From an uncultured Eubacteriales bacterium (lineage in GTDB: Bacteria > Bacillota > Clostridia > Oscillospirales > Acutalibacteraceae): 10,138 nucleotides of DNA. Below, piece by piece: positions 1-6,375 of this stretch (positions within the stretch are counted from its first letter, which is position 1; every line of letters begins with the position of its first letter). The notes under the pieces are model-generated. The model made no database searches and was not told where the DNA came from. It was given only the letters and a program-made list of their open reading frames with translations. The position numbers and the translations under genes are program-made. The stretch spans positions 1 through 10,138 of the forward strand of contig ONYV01000023.1 of NCBI GenBank assembly GCA_900322105.1, in the 5' to 3' direction.

Positions 1-1233
1 ATCAGCAAGCTCCTTGAAAACAGCGAGAGCGGCGCTCCTGTCTTTACCTTTAAGGTGACTCTGACAAAGCTGTTCGGCGATACCACCGCAGACGGCAGCG
101 TCACCGATTACAGCGGAGTCGATATTCTGATCGCAGGCAGCAGATCCAAGCTGAATGCAGACGGTACGTTCTCTCTTGCAGCAGGACAGACAGCAAGCAT
201 TTCAGGTATCCCTGTCGGAACAGCTTATCATGTCGTTGAAGTATTGGGCAATGATTCCGATTACGAGATCGCAGCGGATTCTGACGATCGTTCTGTTTTG
301 GATGGCGTGATCGCAGCATCAGACGCTGACAATACCAATGCGGTCATCACAGAAGTCAACCGCCGTAAGACAGGTTCGCTGAAGATCAGCAAGACCATCA
401 CAGGCGACGGCGCAGACAAGTCGGAAAAGTTCTCTGTTACCGTCAGCTTCAATGCGCCCTCAGGTGTGGATCTTGGCAGCTATATCAACAGAAATACCGT
501 TGTTTTCGGCAGTACCGCAACTACAGGTACGTCACTCGACCTCTCGCTGAACCTGCCGAGAGTAACGTTTGAAGTAACAGACGGTACCGTTGTTACCTTC
601 ACTCAGATCCCTTACGGCACGACCTATGTCGTGAATGAGAACGCAGGCGATTATCAGTCAGTCATCAGCTACGGCGATCAAAACAAGTCGATCGACAGCA
701 GCGGAGATACCGATACCGTGTCCATCACCAACACAAAAACACTTCCTGATGTGGCAGCGATCGTCATCAAAAAGATCGACAACTACAACAACGCGGTGAC
801 AGGCGCAGAGTTCAGACTCTATCAGACGCAGGCTGATGCCAACACGGCGTTTAATACCGTTAAGAATCACGGCAGCGTATCAAACGGCATAGCACCGTCC
901 AAAAATACAAACGGCGATGTCTTTACCTTTGAAAACCTTACACCGAATACCACCTACTACATCGTTGAAACCGTCGTACCGGAAGGATATCAGGGAATGA
1001 CCCGGTATCTCACCGTGACAACGGGCGCAAAACAAACTACCGTTACTGAAACGGCAGAGAATCCCAAGATCGAAATAGTCATGCCGGAAACAGGCGGAAC
1101 GCCTTTCCTGATTGACTTTTCGATGATCGGTGTCTTTGCAGTCGGACTTGCTGCCGCCGCACTGATCATCTATAAAAGAAAACTGCAGTCCGAAGCCGTT
1201 TATACCGACGAAAAAGGGAGGTATAAAAGCTAA
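1..1233 (+). CDS. Large LPxTG-type surface protein, probable pilus tip adhesin (5' end outside window)
   Basis: The frame is open from the first base, so this is the C-terminal part (410 residues visible) of a longer protein. An in-frame GTG at 55 lies inside a domain and is not a real start. The visible part has three beta-rich modules: a partial one up to about residue 118; a second at about 125-245, opening with GSLKISKTITG and ending in a Y-V-V-N-E strand; and a SpaA/CnaB-like module at about 251-355 with an E-box (YYIVETVVPEGY, Glu about 323), typical of domains that form intramolecular Lys-Asn isopeptide bonds. The C-terminus is a full sorting signal: MPETG at 361-365, a hydrophobic helix, then a basic tail starting YKRK. 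As the first visible gene before the backbone pilin and two sortases, it is most likely the tip adhesin added to the pilus by sortase. The ligand-binding region would lie upstream and cannot be judged. Methionine replaces the usual leucine of LPxTG. Cell-wall-anchored adhesin is the main alternative. Confidence 0.85.
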   Translation: MSKLLENSESGAPVFTFKVTLTKLFGDTTADGSVTDYSGVDILIAGSRSKLNADGTFSLAAGQTASISGIPVGTAYHVVEVLGNDSDYEIAADSDDRSVLDGVIAASDADNTNAVITEVNRRKTGSLKISKTITGDGADKSEKFSVTVSFNAPSGVDLGSYINRNTVVFGSTATTGTSLDLSLNLPRVTFEVTDGTVVTFTQIPYGTTYVVNENAGDYQSVISYGDQNKSIDSSGDTDTVSITNTKTLPDVAAIVIKKIDNYNNAVTGAEFRLYQTQADANTAFNTVKNHGSVSNGIAPSKNTNGDVFTFENLTPNTTYYIVETVVPEGYQGMTRYLTVTTGAKQTTVTETAENPKIEIVMPETGGTPFLIDFSMIGVFAVGLAAAALIIYKRKLQSEAVYTDEKGRYKS

Positions 1234-1246
1234 ACAAATGTAACTG

Positions 1247-1305
1247 AATATGGCAGTACGATAGTCGTGCGGATCGCCTGCCATATTTCAACCGACCCGC
1301 ACGGC
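1247..1305 (+). promoter_or_regulatory. Pseudoknot-capable RNA structure upstream of the major pilin
   Basis: In the 100-base gap between the tip gene and the backbone pilin, AATATGGCAG (1247-1256) pairs perfectly with CTGCCATATT (1278-1287), a 10-bp stem. Its 21-base loop contains GTCGTGCGG (1264-1272), which can pair over 9 bp (one G-U) with CCGCACGGC (1297-1305), downstream of the first stem. The order of arms is that of an H-type pseudoknot; alternatively the two stems compete. The structure ends 14 bases before the GGAGGT ribosome binding site (1320-1325). There is no U-tract after the first stem, so it does not look like a simple terminator. Likely roles are 5'-end protection or processing of a highly expressed pilin mRNA, or translational control. 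The pairing is read from the sequence; the function is inferred. Confidence 0.5.
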
Positions 1306-1333
1306 ATATTATAATAAACGGAGGTCAACCACA

Positions 1334-2914
1334 ATGAAAAGAAAAACCATGAAAAAAGCAGGCGCAGCTGTATTGACAATGGCGATGATCCTGTCAATGG
1401 GCGCTATGGGTCTGTCCGTGAATGCAGCAGCAGGCGATGCGAAGACCGTTCAGATCAAGAATCCTTCTGCTACGACTGTAACAGGCGCAAAGTTCTATAA
1501 GGTCGCTTCTCAGAGTGCGACTACAGGCGATTGGAGCTGGGAAGGCTATTTCACCAACAACCAGGAAGTTGAAACGCTGAAGAATAATTCCGCAGAGGAG
1601 CTCAACGCTCTGGCAAATTCTCTGAAAGCAAAAGCTGCATCCGCTCAGGAAGTTCCTGCTACAAAGCAGGACGGCTATACAGGCGGCGTTCAGTATCAGC
1701 TCAATATCACAGGCAAGGGCTACTATCTGGTCGTTCCTACTGTTGCTGATAACTCTGTTGCAGTTCAGCCTTCTCTTGTTGCAATCGACAGCACAGGCGA
1801 TGCTTACACAACGCTCAACACAAAGGCAAATCCCCTTCCTCTGAACAAGTATATCGCTGCTACCACCAACGGCGAAACAGATCGTAATGACGGTAAATCC
1901 AAGACCAGCACAGGCATCCTGAACTCTAAGGTCACATACAGCATCGAGTCCGTTCTTCCTGAGTATGATGTCAGCGCTGATCCTGCTAAGATCCAGCCCT
2001 ACATTCTGACAGATGATCCTTCCGACGGTATCGCAATTGATGTCAGCACCGTTAAGGTTTCTGTTGACGGAACAGACGTAACAAGCAACGCTAAGATCGC
2101 AGTTGCAGGAAAAGGTGACGGCTTCACCGTCACAGTTGCAGGCGATTTCATCAAGCCCGCAGCAACTGCTGCCGCTGCGAACTACGAAGGCAAGAACATC
2201 GTTGTTACCTTCGACGCTACCATTGATGCAGACGCAGTTTACGGCGCAGACAGCGTAACAGACGCTGACCTCCACAACAGCCTGACAGGTAACCCGAACA
2301 CCGTTAAGCTCACATGGGGTAATAACTATGTGACCGGTGCTTATGCATATCCGTCCGACCACACTCCGACACCCGATGAGCCCGAAGTTCCTACAACTCC
2401 TCAGGTAGAGAAGAAGGACAGCGTAACAACTTATATCGGCAAGGTAACTCTTAAGAAGCAGAACGGCGAGAAAGCTGCTCTTGCTAACGCAAAGTTCACC
2501 CTTACAGGCACAAACTATAACGAGAAATCCTTCACCACAAACGGCAACGGTCAGATTGACTTCGGCTATCTGCCTGCCGGTGACTATACCCTCGTTGAGA
2601 CACAGGCTCCTTCAGGATATAAGACCATCGGTCAGTCCTACACCTTCTCTGTTGCAACAAGAGAAGCAGGCTCTAACAATTCTCAGTTCAGCACCTATGA
2701 AGTAACCGCAGGAAACGTTGCAGGTGTTGTTGAGGTCGCTCTCACAAACGAAGGCGCAGTAGCAGAACTCACTGTAACCGATCCTCCGGCTGATACACTT
2801 CCTGCAACAGGCGGCATTGGTACATATGTATTCACCTTCGGCGGCGCTGCGATCGTTCTGATGGCAGGTGTTCTCTTCATCGTTTATATGAAGAAGAGAA
2901 AGGTTGAGGAATAA
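1334..2914 (+). CDS. Major (backbone) pilin, LPATG-anchored, isopeptide D2-type
   Basis: A 526-residue secreted precursor. The start at 1334 has GGAGGT at 1320-1325, eight bases upstream, which favours it over the in-frame ATG at 1349. Residues 1-32 form a signal peptide (basic KRKTMKK, hydrophobic core, cleavage near VNAAA). Residues about 35-160 form an N-terminal pilin domain. About 165-335 resembles the fimbrial isopeptide-forming D2 family, with Lys172 in LPLNKYI and an Asn-rich terminal strand (LTGNPNTVKLTW, Asn322 a candidate bond partner). A linker rich in Pro, Thr and Glu (about 340-360) leads to a SpaA/CnaB-like domain (about 366-445) with E-box YTLVETQAPSGY (Glu422). LPATG at 489-493, a hydrophobic helix and tail KKRKVEE complete the sorting signal. 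Sortase would cut between Thr and Gly and join Thr to a lysine of the next subunit. The classical YPK pilin motif is absent at its usual place; Lys164 in NTKAN is a candidate. Lysine codons are mostly AAG here but mostly AAA in the sortases, consistent with high expression. Confidence 0.92.
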   Translation: MKRKTMKKAGAAVLTMAMILSMGAMGLSVNAAAGDAKTVQIKNPSATTVTGAKFYKVASQSATTGDWSWEGYFTNNQEVETLKNNSAEELNALANSLKAKAASAQEVPATKQDGYTGGVQYQLNITGKGYYLVVPTVADNSVAVQPSLVAIDSTGDAYTTLNTKANPLPLNKYIAATTNGETDRNDGKSKTSTGILNSKVTYSIESVLPEYDVSADPAKIQPYILTDDPSDGIAIDVSTVKVSVDGTDVTSNAKIAVAGKGDGFTVTVAGDFIKPAATAAAANYEGKNIVVTFDATIDADAVYGADSVTDADLHNSLTGNPNTVKLTWGNNYVTGAYAYPSDHTPTPDEPEVPTTPQVEKKDSVTTYIGKVTLKKQNGEKAALANAKFTLTGTNYNEKSFTTNGNGQIDFGYLPAGDYTLVETQAPSGYKTIGQSYTFSVATREAGSNNSQFSTYEVTAGNVAGVVEVALTNEGAVAELTVTDPPADTLPATGGIGTYVFTFGGAAIVLMAGVLFIVYMKKRKVEE

Positions 2915-2948
2915 TCCCCTCTGCTTTGGCAAGTTTTGACTAATTGAT

Positions 2949-2970
2949 CTGCTCCCGACCTCGGGAGCAG
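2949..2970 (+). terminator. Strong hairpin after the major pilin, possible partial terminator
   Basis: CTGCTCCCGA (2949-2958) is exactly complementary to TCGGGAGCAG (2961-2970), giving a GC-rich stem of up to 10 bp about 35 bases past the pilin stop. It is followed by G-TTTT-CC, a short and interrupted U-tract. This could act as a leaky terminator or as a 3' stabiliser, letting far more pilin mRNA than sortase mRNA accumulate. The hairpin is certain as sequence; its termination activity is inferred. Confidence 0.5.
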
Positions 2971-3017
2971 GTTTTCCAAAGGACTTGGAGGCTGAAACTG
3001 CAAGTCCTTCGGAAAGC
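2971..3017 (+). promoter_or_regulatory. Second long hairpin in the leader of the first sortase gene
   Basis: TTTCCAAAGGACTTG (2973-2987) pairs with CAAGTCCTTCGGAAA (3001-3015) at 14 of 15 positions. Positions 2971-2972 and 3016-3017 extend the stem to 17 positions with one G-U pair. The loop is 13 bases and, with the stem tip, contains a GGAGG run (2987-2991). The stem ends five bases before the AAAGGA ribosome binding site (3023-3028) of the sortase. No U-tract follows, so it is more likely an mRNA processing or stability element, or a translational control element, than a terminator. Confidence 0.5.
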
Positions 3018-3036
3018 CGCTGAAAGGATTTTTACA

Positions 3037-3948
3037 TTGAAAATATCCCGAAAAAAACACATCATCATCCTGGTTTTGATCGGTATCGTCTATTTTATCG
3101 GTGTGGCTGCCATTGTCTATCCGATCATCGGCGATGCTTATATGACGAATTCCTCCAAAGCCACGATACAGTCCTTTGTCAGCAACGTCAAAAATATGAC
3201 GGACAATGAAATTGACGAGCGGCTGAAAACGGCGCAGGAGTATAATGAAGGAGTAAAGTATCAGATTTATGACAAAGAAAAGTCGAAAGTCCTGAACGGA
3301 TCGGATGGCTTGATGTGTTATGTCGAGATGCCAAGACTGGATATTTACCTTCCTGTTTTTTACGGAACATCCACGGAGGTACTCCTCAAGGGATGCGGCT
3401 GGCTTGAAAATACGTCCCTGCCTGTTGGCGGCAGCAGTACACACGCTTCCGTTTCGGGTCATACGGGACTCCCGAATGCCGAAATGTTCACAAAACTCGA
3501 TCATGCCGTGATCGGTGATGTGTTCTACATCCATACGCTGGATATGGTGCTTGCCTATCAGGTTGACAGCATCAACACTGTCACGCCGAACGACACCAAA
3601 CACCTTTTAGTTGAACCCGGAAAAGATTATGTAACGCTGCTTACTTGTACGCCCTATGGCATCAACGATAAACGTCTGTTAGTGCGCGGCGTTCGTATCT
3701 TCCCTGAGGAAGAACAAGCGTCAGACGATGCTCCATCTGAAAAGAAAGTTGTAAAGGATGCGCAGCGTGCGGATGATGGTCTGCAAAGTAAGATTGATCA
3801 CGACATGAGGATGATCCTTATCATCGTGGTGATCGCTGTGATCGTGTTTGTTGCGGCGTGTATCTGGCTGGGCATCATCCTGCGGCGCAGACCAAAAAAC
3901 CTTTCGGGTAACACATCGGAGGAACAGCATGAAAAAGCCGAAAAGTAA
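3037..3948 (+). CDS. Class C (pilus) sortase, first of two
   Basis: Cysteine transpeptidase expected to polymerise pilin subunits on the outer face of the membrane. I start it at TTG 3037 because AAAGGA (3023-3028) lies eight bases upstream and the product then opens with basic KISRKKH and a membrane helix (about 9-29). The frame stays open upstream to a TTG at 2944, but that would add a charged tail encoded by the hairpins. The 303-residue protein has the catalytic triad: His142 in SGHTGL, Cys204 in TLLTCTPYG, Arg213 in KRLLVRG. A second membrane helix at about 259-282 followed by RRR is typical of class C. The usual lid motif DP(W/F/Y) is not visible; the region holds IYDKEKSKVL (about 77-86). 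The common IYHGT strand is VFYGT. It lies 122 bases after the backbone pilin and overlaps the next sortase. Substrate choice relative to its paralogue is unknown. Confidence 0.9.
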   Translation: MKISRKKHIIILVLIGIVYFIGVAAIVYPIIGDAYMTNSSKATIQSFVSNVKNMTDNEIDERLKTAQEYNEGVKYQIYDKEKSKVLNGSDGLMCYVEMPRLDIYLPVFYGTSTEVLLKGCGWLENTSLPVGGSSTHASVSGHTGLPNAEMFTKLDHAVIGDVFYIHTLDMVLAYQVDSINTVTPNDTKHLLVEPGKDYVTLLTCTPYGINDKRLLVRGVRIFPEEEQASDDAPSEKKVVKDAQRADDGLQSKIDHDMRMILIIVVIAVIVFVAACIWLGIILRRRPKNLSGNTSEEQHEKAEK

Positions 3949-4906
3949 ATTCAGACAACGGCTGCCGCTGATCGGAATCTTTCTGCTGCTGATCATCGGA
4001 TTGTGCTTTTTTATGTATCCCATCATCGGCAACTGGTATACAGAATATTCTGCGCTGGTCACGATCAGAGCTTATGACGAAGCTGTACAACAGCTTGGCA
4101 ACGATGCACTGAAAAAGTATGTGCAGGAAGCGCAGGAATATAACAAGGCTCTTGCCGGCAGTGAACACAAAAAGATCTCTACCTTTGATTATAACAGCAT
4201 TCTGGCAGTCACAGACGCCATTGCTTATATTGATATTCCCGTGATTGGCGCATATTACCCGATCTATCACGGACTTCAGGAGGATGTCCTGCAAAAAGGC
4301 ATCGGTCATATGGAAGGCACCAGCCTTCCGATCGGCGGCGAGAGTACGCACTGCGTGCTTGCAGGTCACACCGGACTGCCCAGCACCAAGCTCTTTACCG
4401 ATCTCGATACCCTCAAACTCGGCAATTTGTTCTATATCCACGTTCTCGATCAGGTTTTGACGTATTCCATCGATCAGATCAAGATCGTGCTTCCGAACGA
4501 ATCGGACGATATCCGTATCGAACAGGGAATGGATTATGTCACACTGGTCACTTGTACGCCTTACGGTGTCAATGACCATCGTTTGCTGGTCAGAGGCAGG
4601 CGTGTTGCTGACGACACAAAACCTATGCAGGAGGAAGAAAGCAGCAGTTCGGAATTTCAGACAAGCCGAAGCAGCAGCGTCAATCTTTCACCTGAGCATT
4701 CACAAAGTTCAGAACAGACGATCAGGGTCTATGAACGGGAAGAACAAAAGCTCCCTGCAAGAACCATTCTCTGGTATATTGCCGCAGGAGTCGTTGCGTT
4801 CGTAGTGATCGGGATCACCATCATTCTGATCGTTCCCTCTTCACGAAAAAAGAATCCAAAAGGTAAGAACATTGTCGCTGAAAACGATAGAAATGATAAA
4901 GAATAA
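3929..4906 (+). CDS. Class C (pilus) sortase, second of two
   Basis: A 325-residue paralogue of the preceding sortase. The start at ATG 3929 follows GGAGGA (3918-3923) by five bases and overlaps the end of the upstream gene by 20 bases, implying translational coupling. An upstream open extension to 3848 is only the shadow of the first sortase. An N-terminal helix lies at about 13-33. The catalytic residues are His147 (AGHTGL), Cys209 (TLVTCTPYG) and Arg218 (HRLLVRG). The strand YIDIPVIG...YPIYHG is well conserved. A Ser/Glu-rich linker (about 235-270) precedes a C-terminal helix (about 281-303) and a basic tail. Instead of a DP(W/F/Y) lid motif it has TFDYNSIL (about 85-92), so the lid is atypical or missing. 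Two pilus sortases beside three substrates with different sorting signals suggests divided labour: one for backbone polymerisation, the other for tip or base incorporation. Confidence 0.9.
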   Translation: MKKPKSKFRQRLPLIGIFLLLIIGLCFFMYPIIGNWYTEYSALVTIRAYDEAVQQLGNDALKKYVQEAQEYNKALAGSEHKKISTFDYNSILAVTDAIAYIDIPVIGAYYPIYHGLQEDVLQKGIGHMEGTSLPIGGESTHCVLAGHTGLPSTKLFTDLDTLKLGNLFYIHVLDQVLTYSIDQIKIVLPNESDDIRIEQGMDYVTLVTCTPYGVNDHRLLVRGRRVADDTKPMQEEESSSSEFQTSRSSSVNLSPEHSQSSEQTIRVYEREEQKLPARTILWYIAAGVVAFVVIGITIILIVPSSRKKNPKGKNIVAENDRNDKE

Positions 4907-4943
4907 AAGAATCTGCATTCTGCTTTAGGAGGAATCAGCAATT

Positions 4944-6050
4944 ATGAAAACAAGATCTTTGAAAAAACTCTTTGCATTGCTTGTCATGCTATGCTTATTT
5001 GTGGGTGGCGGCATGATCCCTGCGCAGGCTGTCGGAGAGGAAAAGGATGTCGGCTCGATTGAAGTCGTCACTGCGCCTTTTGCAGAATCCACCTCTATTG
5101 GTGTCTATCGGGTCGGCGCTTGTATAAACGGGCGTTTCGTGCTGGATGAACCATATTCAGAAGCGGACATTGATTTCACCGCTATCGAAGAATCCACAAA
5201 ATTACAGGAAGCGGCAGAACGTCTGTCTTTGATCGCTGCCAAGCAGGAACCGCTGGTGATCGGCGTAACGGATGCAAACGGTCATGTCACGTTTTCCGAT
5301 CTGAAAGCAGACGATGCGCTCTATCTTGTTTGTCAGCTCGATCATCTTGAAACAATCCTGATCAGCCCGACACTGCTGACACTTCCCTATCAGAATGTTG
5401 ACGGCGATATCATCTACAATATGCACGTTACGATGAAATGGGAGGATGTCAGAGTCATCCCCGAAAAAGGCGCGATCATTCTGAATAAAGTCGATCTGAA
5501 TCATAAACCTCTTGCAGGCGCAGAGTTCAGCTTCTCATTCAAACAGTATGCAGATCTTGAAGATGATACGGAAGTGTCCTTTGAATCAACCGAAACGGAT
5601 GAAAAAGGTCAGTATGAATGGGTGGTGCTTGCGCAGACCCTGACAACAGACGAAAACGGTCAGATTATGATCGAAAATCTTCCTCTCGGCACTTATCGCC
5701 TGATCGAAACAAAAGCGCCAAAAGGCTTCAAACTCGACAGCACACCGCTGATGGCAGAGGTTACAACAGCAGGCAGCGTCAAAAAGGAAAACTTGAAGTA
5801 TGTTCCCGACGAGGGCGAGCCTGTTGTCCTGAATTTCCAAAATGAACCTGAGGATGAATCTGTTCCGCCTCCGCCTGAATCCTCCGAACCGTCACAGCCC
5901 TCTGAAATTTCCGTTCCGGAACCAAGTGATAGTACGGTCACGGGTGATTCGATGGGCAAGTATATCGTGATCGGAGTAGTCGTTGGCGTATCTCTGGTCG
6001 CTGTGATCCTCTTGATCGTTCTCGGCAAGAAAAAGAAAAAGGACGATTGA
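4944..6050 (+). CDS. Minor or basal pilin subunit with SpaA-like domain and proline-rich stalk
   Basis: A 368-residue secreted protein. ATG 4944 has a strong AGGAGGA (4927-4933). Residues 1-29 are a signal peptide (KTRSLKK, hydrophobic core, AQA cleavage site). Residues about 36-160 form an N-terminal pilin-like domain ending in IIYNMHVTMKWE, where Lys165 occupies the place of the pilin-motif lysine. Residues about 175-300 form a SpaA/CnaB-like domain with E-box YRLIETKAPKGF (Glu255). A Pro/Ser/Glu stalk (about 301-330) follows, as in basal subunits that span the cell wall, then a membrane helix (about 340-360) and the tail KKKKKDD. The sorting motif is degenerate: STVTG at 330-334 lacks both Leu and Pro of LPxTG. 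As the last gene of the operon it is probably the subunit that ends the pilus at the wall. Whether it is cleaved by a sortase or stays as a membrane-anchored base is open. Confidence 0.85.
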   Translation: MKTRSLKKLFALLVMLCLFVGGGMIPAQAVGEEKDVGSIEVVTAPFAESTSIGVYRVGACINGRFVLDEPYSEADIDFTAIEESTKLQEAAERLSLIAAKQEPLVIGVTDANGHVTFSDLKADDALYLVCQLDHLETILISPTLLTLPYQNVDGDIIYNMHVTMKWEDVRVIPEKGAIILNKVDLNHKPLAGAEFSFSFKQYADLEDDTEVSFESTETDEKGQYEWVVLAQTLTTDENGQIMIENLPLGTYRLIETKAPKGFKLDSTPLMAEVTTAGSVKKENLKYVPDEGEPVVLNFQNEPEDESVPPPPESSEPSQPSEISVPEPSDSTVTGDSMGKYIVIGVVVGVSLVAVILLIVLGKKKKKDD

Positions 6051-6086
6051 TTTGAGCCGTCCTGATATATGAAAAGAAGCAAACAG

Positions 6087-6118
6087 ATGCGGATACTTTC
6101 AGGAGTATCCGCATTTTT
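6087..6118 (+). terminator. Intrinsic terminator of the pilus operon
   Basis: ATGCGGATACT (6087-6097) pairs perfectly with AGTATCCGCAT (6104-6114), an 11-bp stem with a six-base loop, followed directly by a T-run ending at 6118. It lies 36 bases after the stop of the minor pilin. This is a textbook Rho-independent terminator and marks the end of the pilus operon. Confidence 0.9.
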
Positions 6119-6127
6119 AAGGTAATA

Positions 6128-6351
6128 CCGCACAAAGATAGTGCCGCAGATGCGCTGTCAGATTTTTCGTCAGATTGTACAGAAATTCCGAAGGCATACT
6201 GACGTATGTCAAGGGATTCTTGTGCAAGATGACGGAAAATATGCAAGCAGATTAAGTGACGCCCTTCGATCGGAGCCAAAGACGAACGCTGAAAGGTTTC
6301 GGGAACTTATGCAGAGCAGTGGCGCTAAGCCGCAAGGCGGTCTTTGTGCGG
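6128..6351. repeat. Palindromic intergenic element with terminal inverted repeats (MITE/REP-like)
   Basis: The 257 bases between the operon terminator and the methyltransferase gene contain no convincing gene. They are bounded by an 11-base perfect inverted repeat, CCGCACAAAGA (6128-6138) and TCTTTGTGCGG (6341-6351). Inside, a long imperfect palindrome is centred near 6201. GGCATAC (6193-6199) pairs with GTATGTC (6204-6210). Outward, ACAGAAATTCC faces GGGATTCTTGT, then CGTCA (6168-6172) faces TGACG (6230-6234) and GATTTTT faces GGAAAATAT, with G-U pairs and small bulges. The structure spans roughly 6161-6241. A smaller hairpin (CCGC/GCGG, 6330-6340) lies near the right end. Such architecture fits a non-autonomous dispersed element or a structured RNA. 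No transposase is present. Confidence 0.5.
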
Positions 6352-6375
6352 GGGAGCCTTAAGGAGTGAGAAGAT

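Noticed and set aside
1216..1243. GGGAGGT followed by ATG-TAA near the end of the first gene, as a start-stop mini-ORF
   Set aside because: The spacing of about 16 bases is too long for efficient initiation, and the motif is part of the coding sequence of the first protein's C-terminal tail.
1310..1315. TATAAT resembling a -10 box just before the major pilin
   Set aside because: Transcription from it would begin inside the pilin ribosome binding site, and the matching -35 position (TTCAAC) is poor. It is more likely an A/T-rich unpaired leader.
1394..2362. Long open frame (322 codons) antisense to the major pilin
   Set aside because: It is a shadow produced by the pilin's biased codon use. 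It encodes a Cys/Val/Ile-rich sequence with no recognisable domain and has no ribosome binding site of note.
2936..2965. TTGACT as a possible -35 box of a sortase promoter
   Set aside because: The -10 position falls in the GC-rich hairpin and shows no TATAAT-like sequence.
6141..6362. Small + strand open frame in the repeat region (73 codons, GTG start)
   Set aside because: It lies inside the palindromic element, has no good ribosome binding site, and its composition follows the inverted repeats rather than a protein fold.
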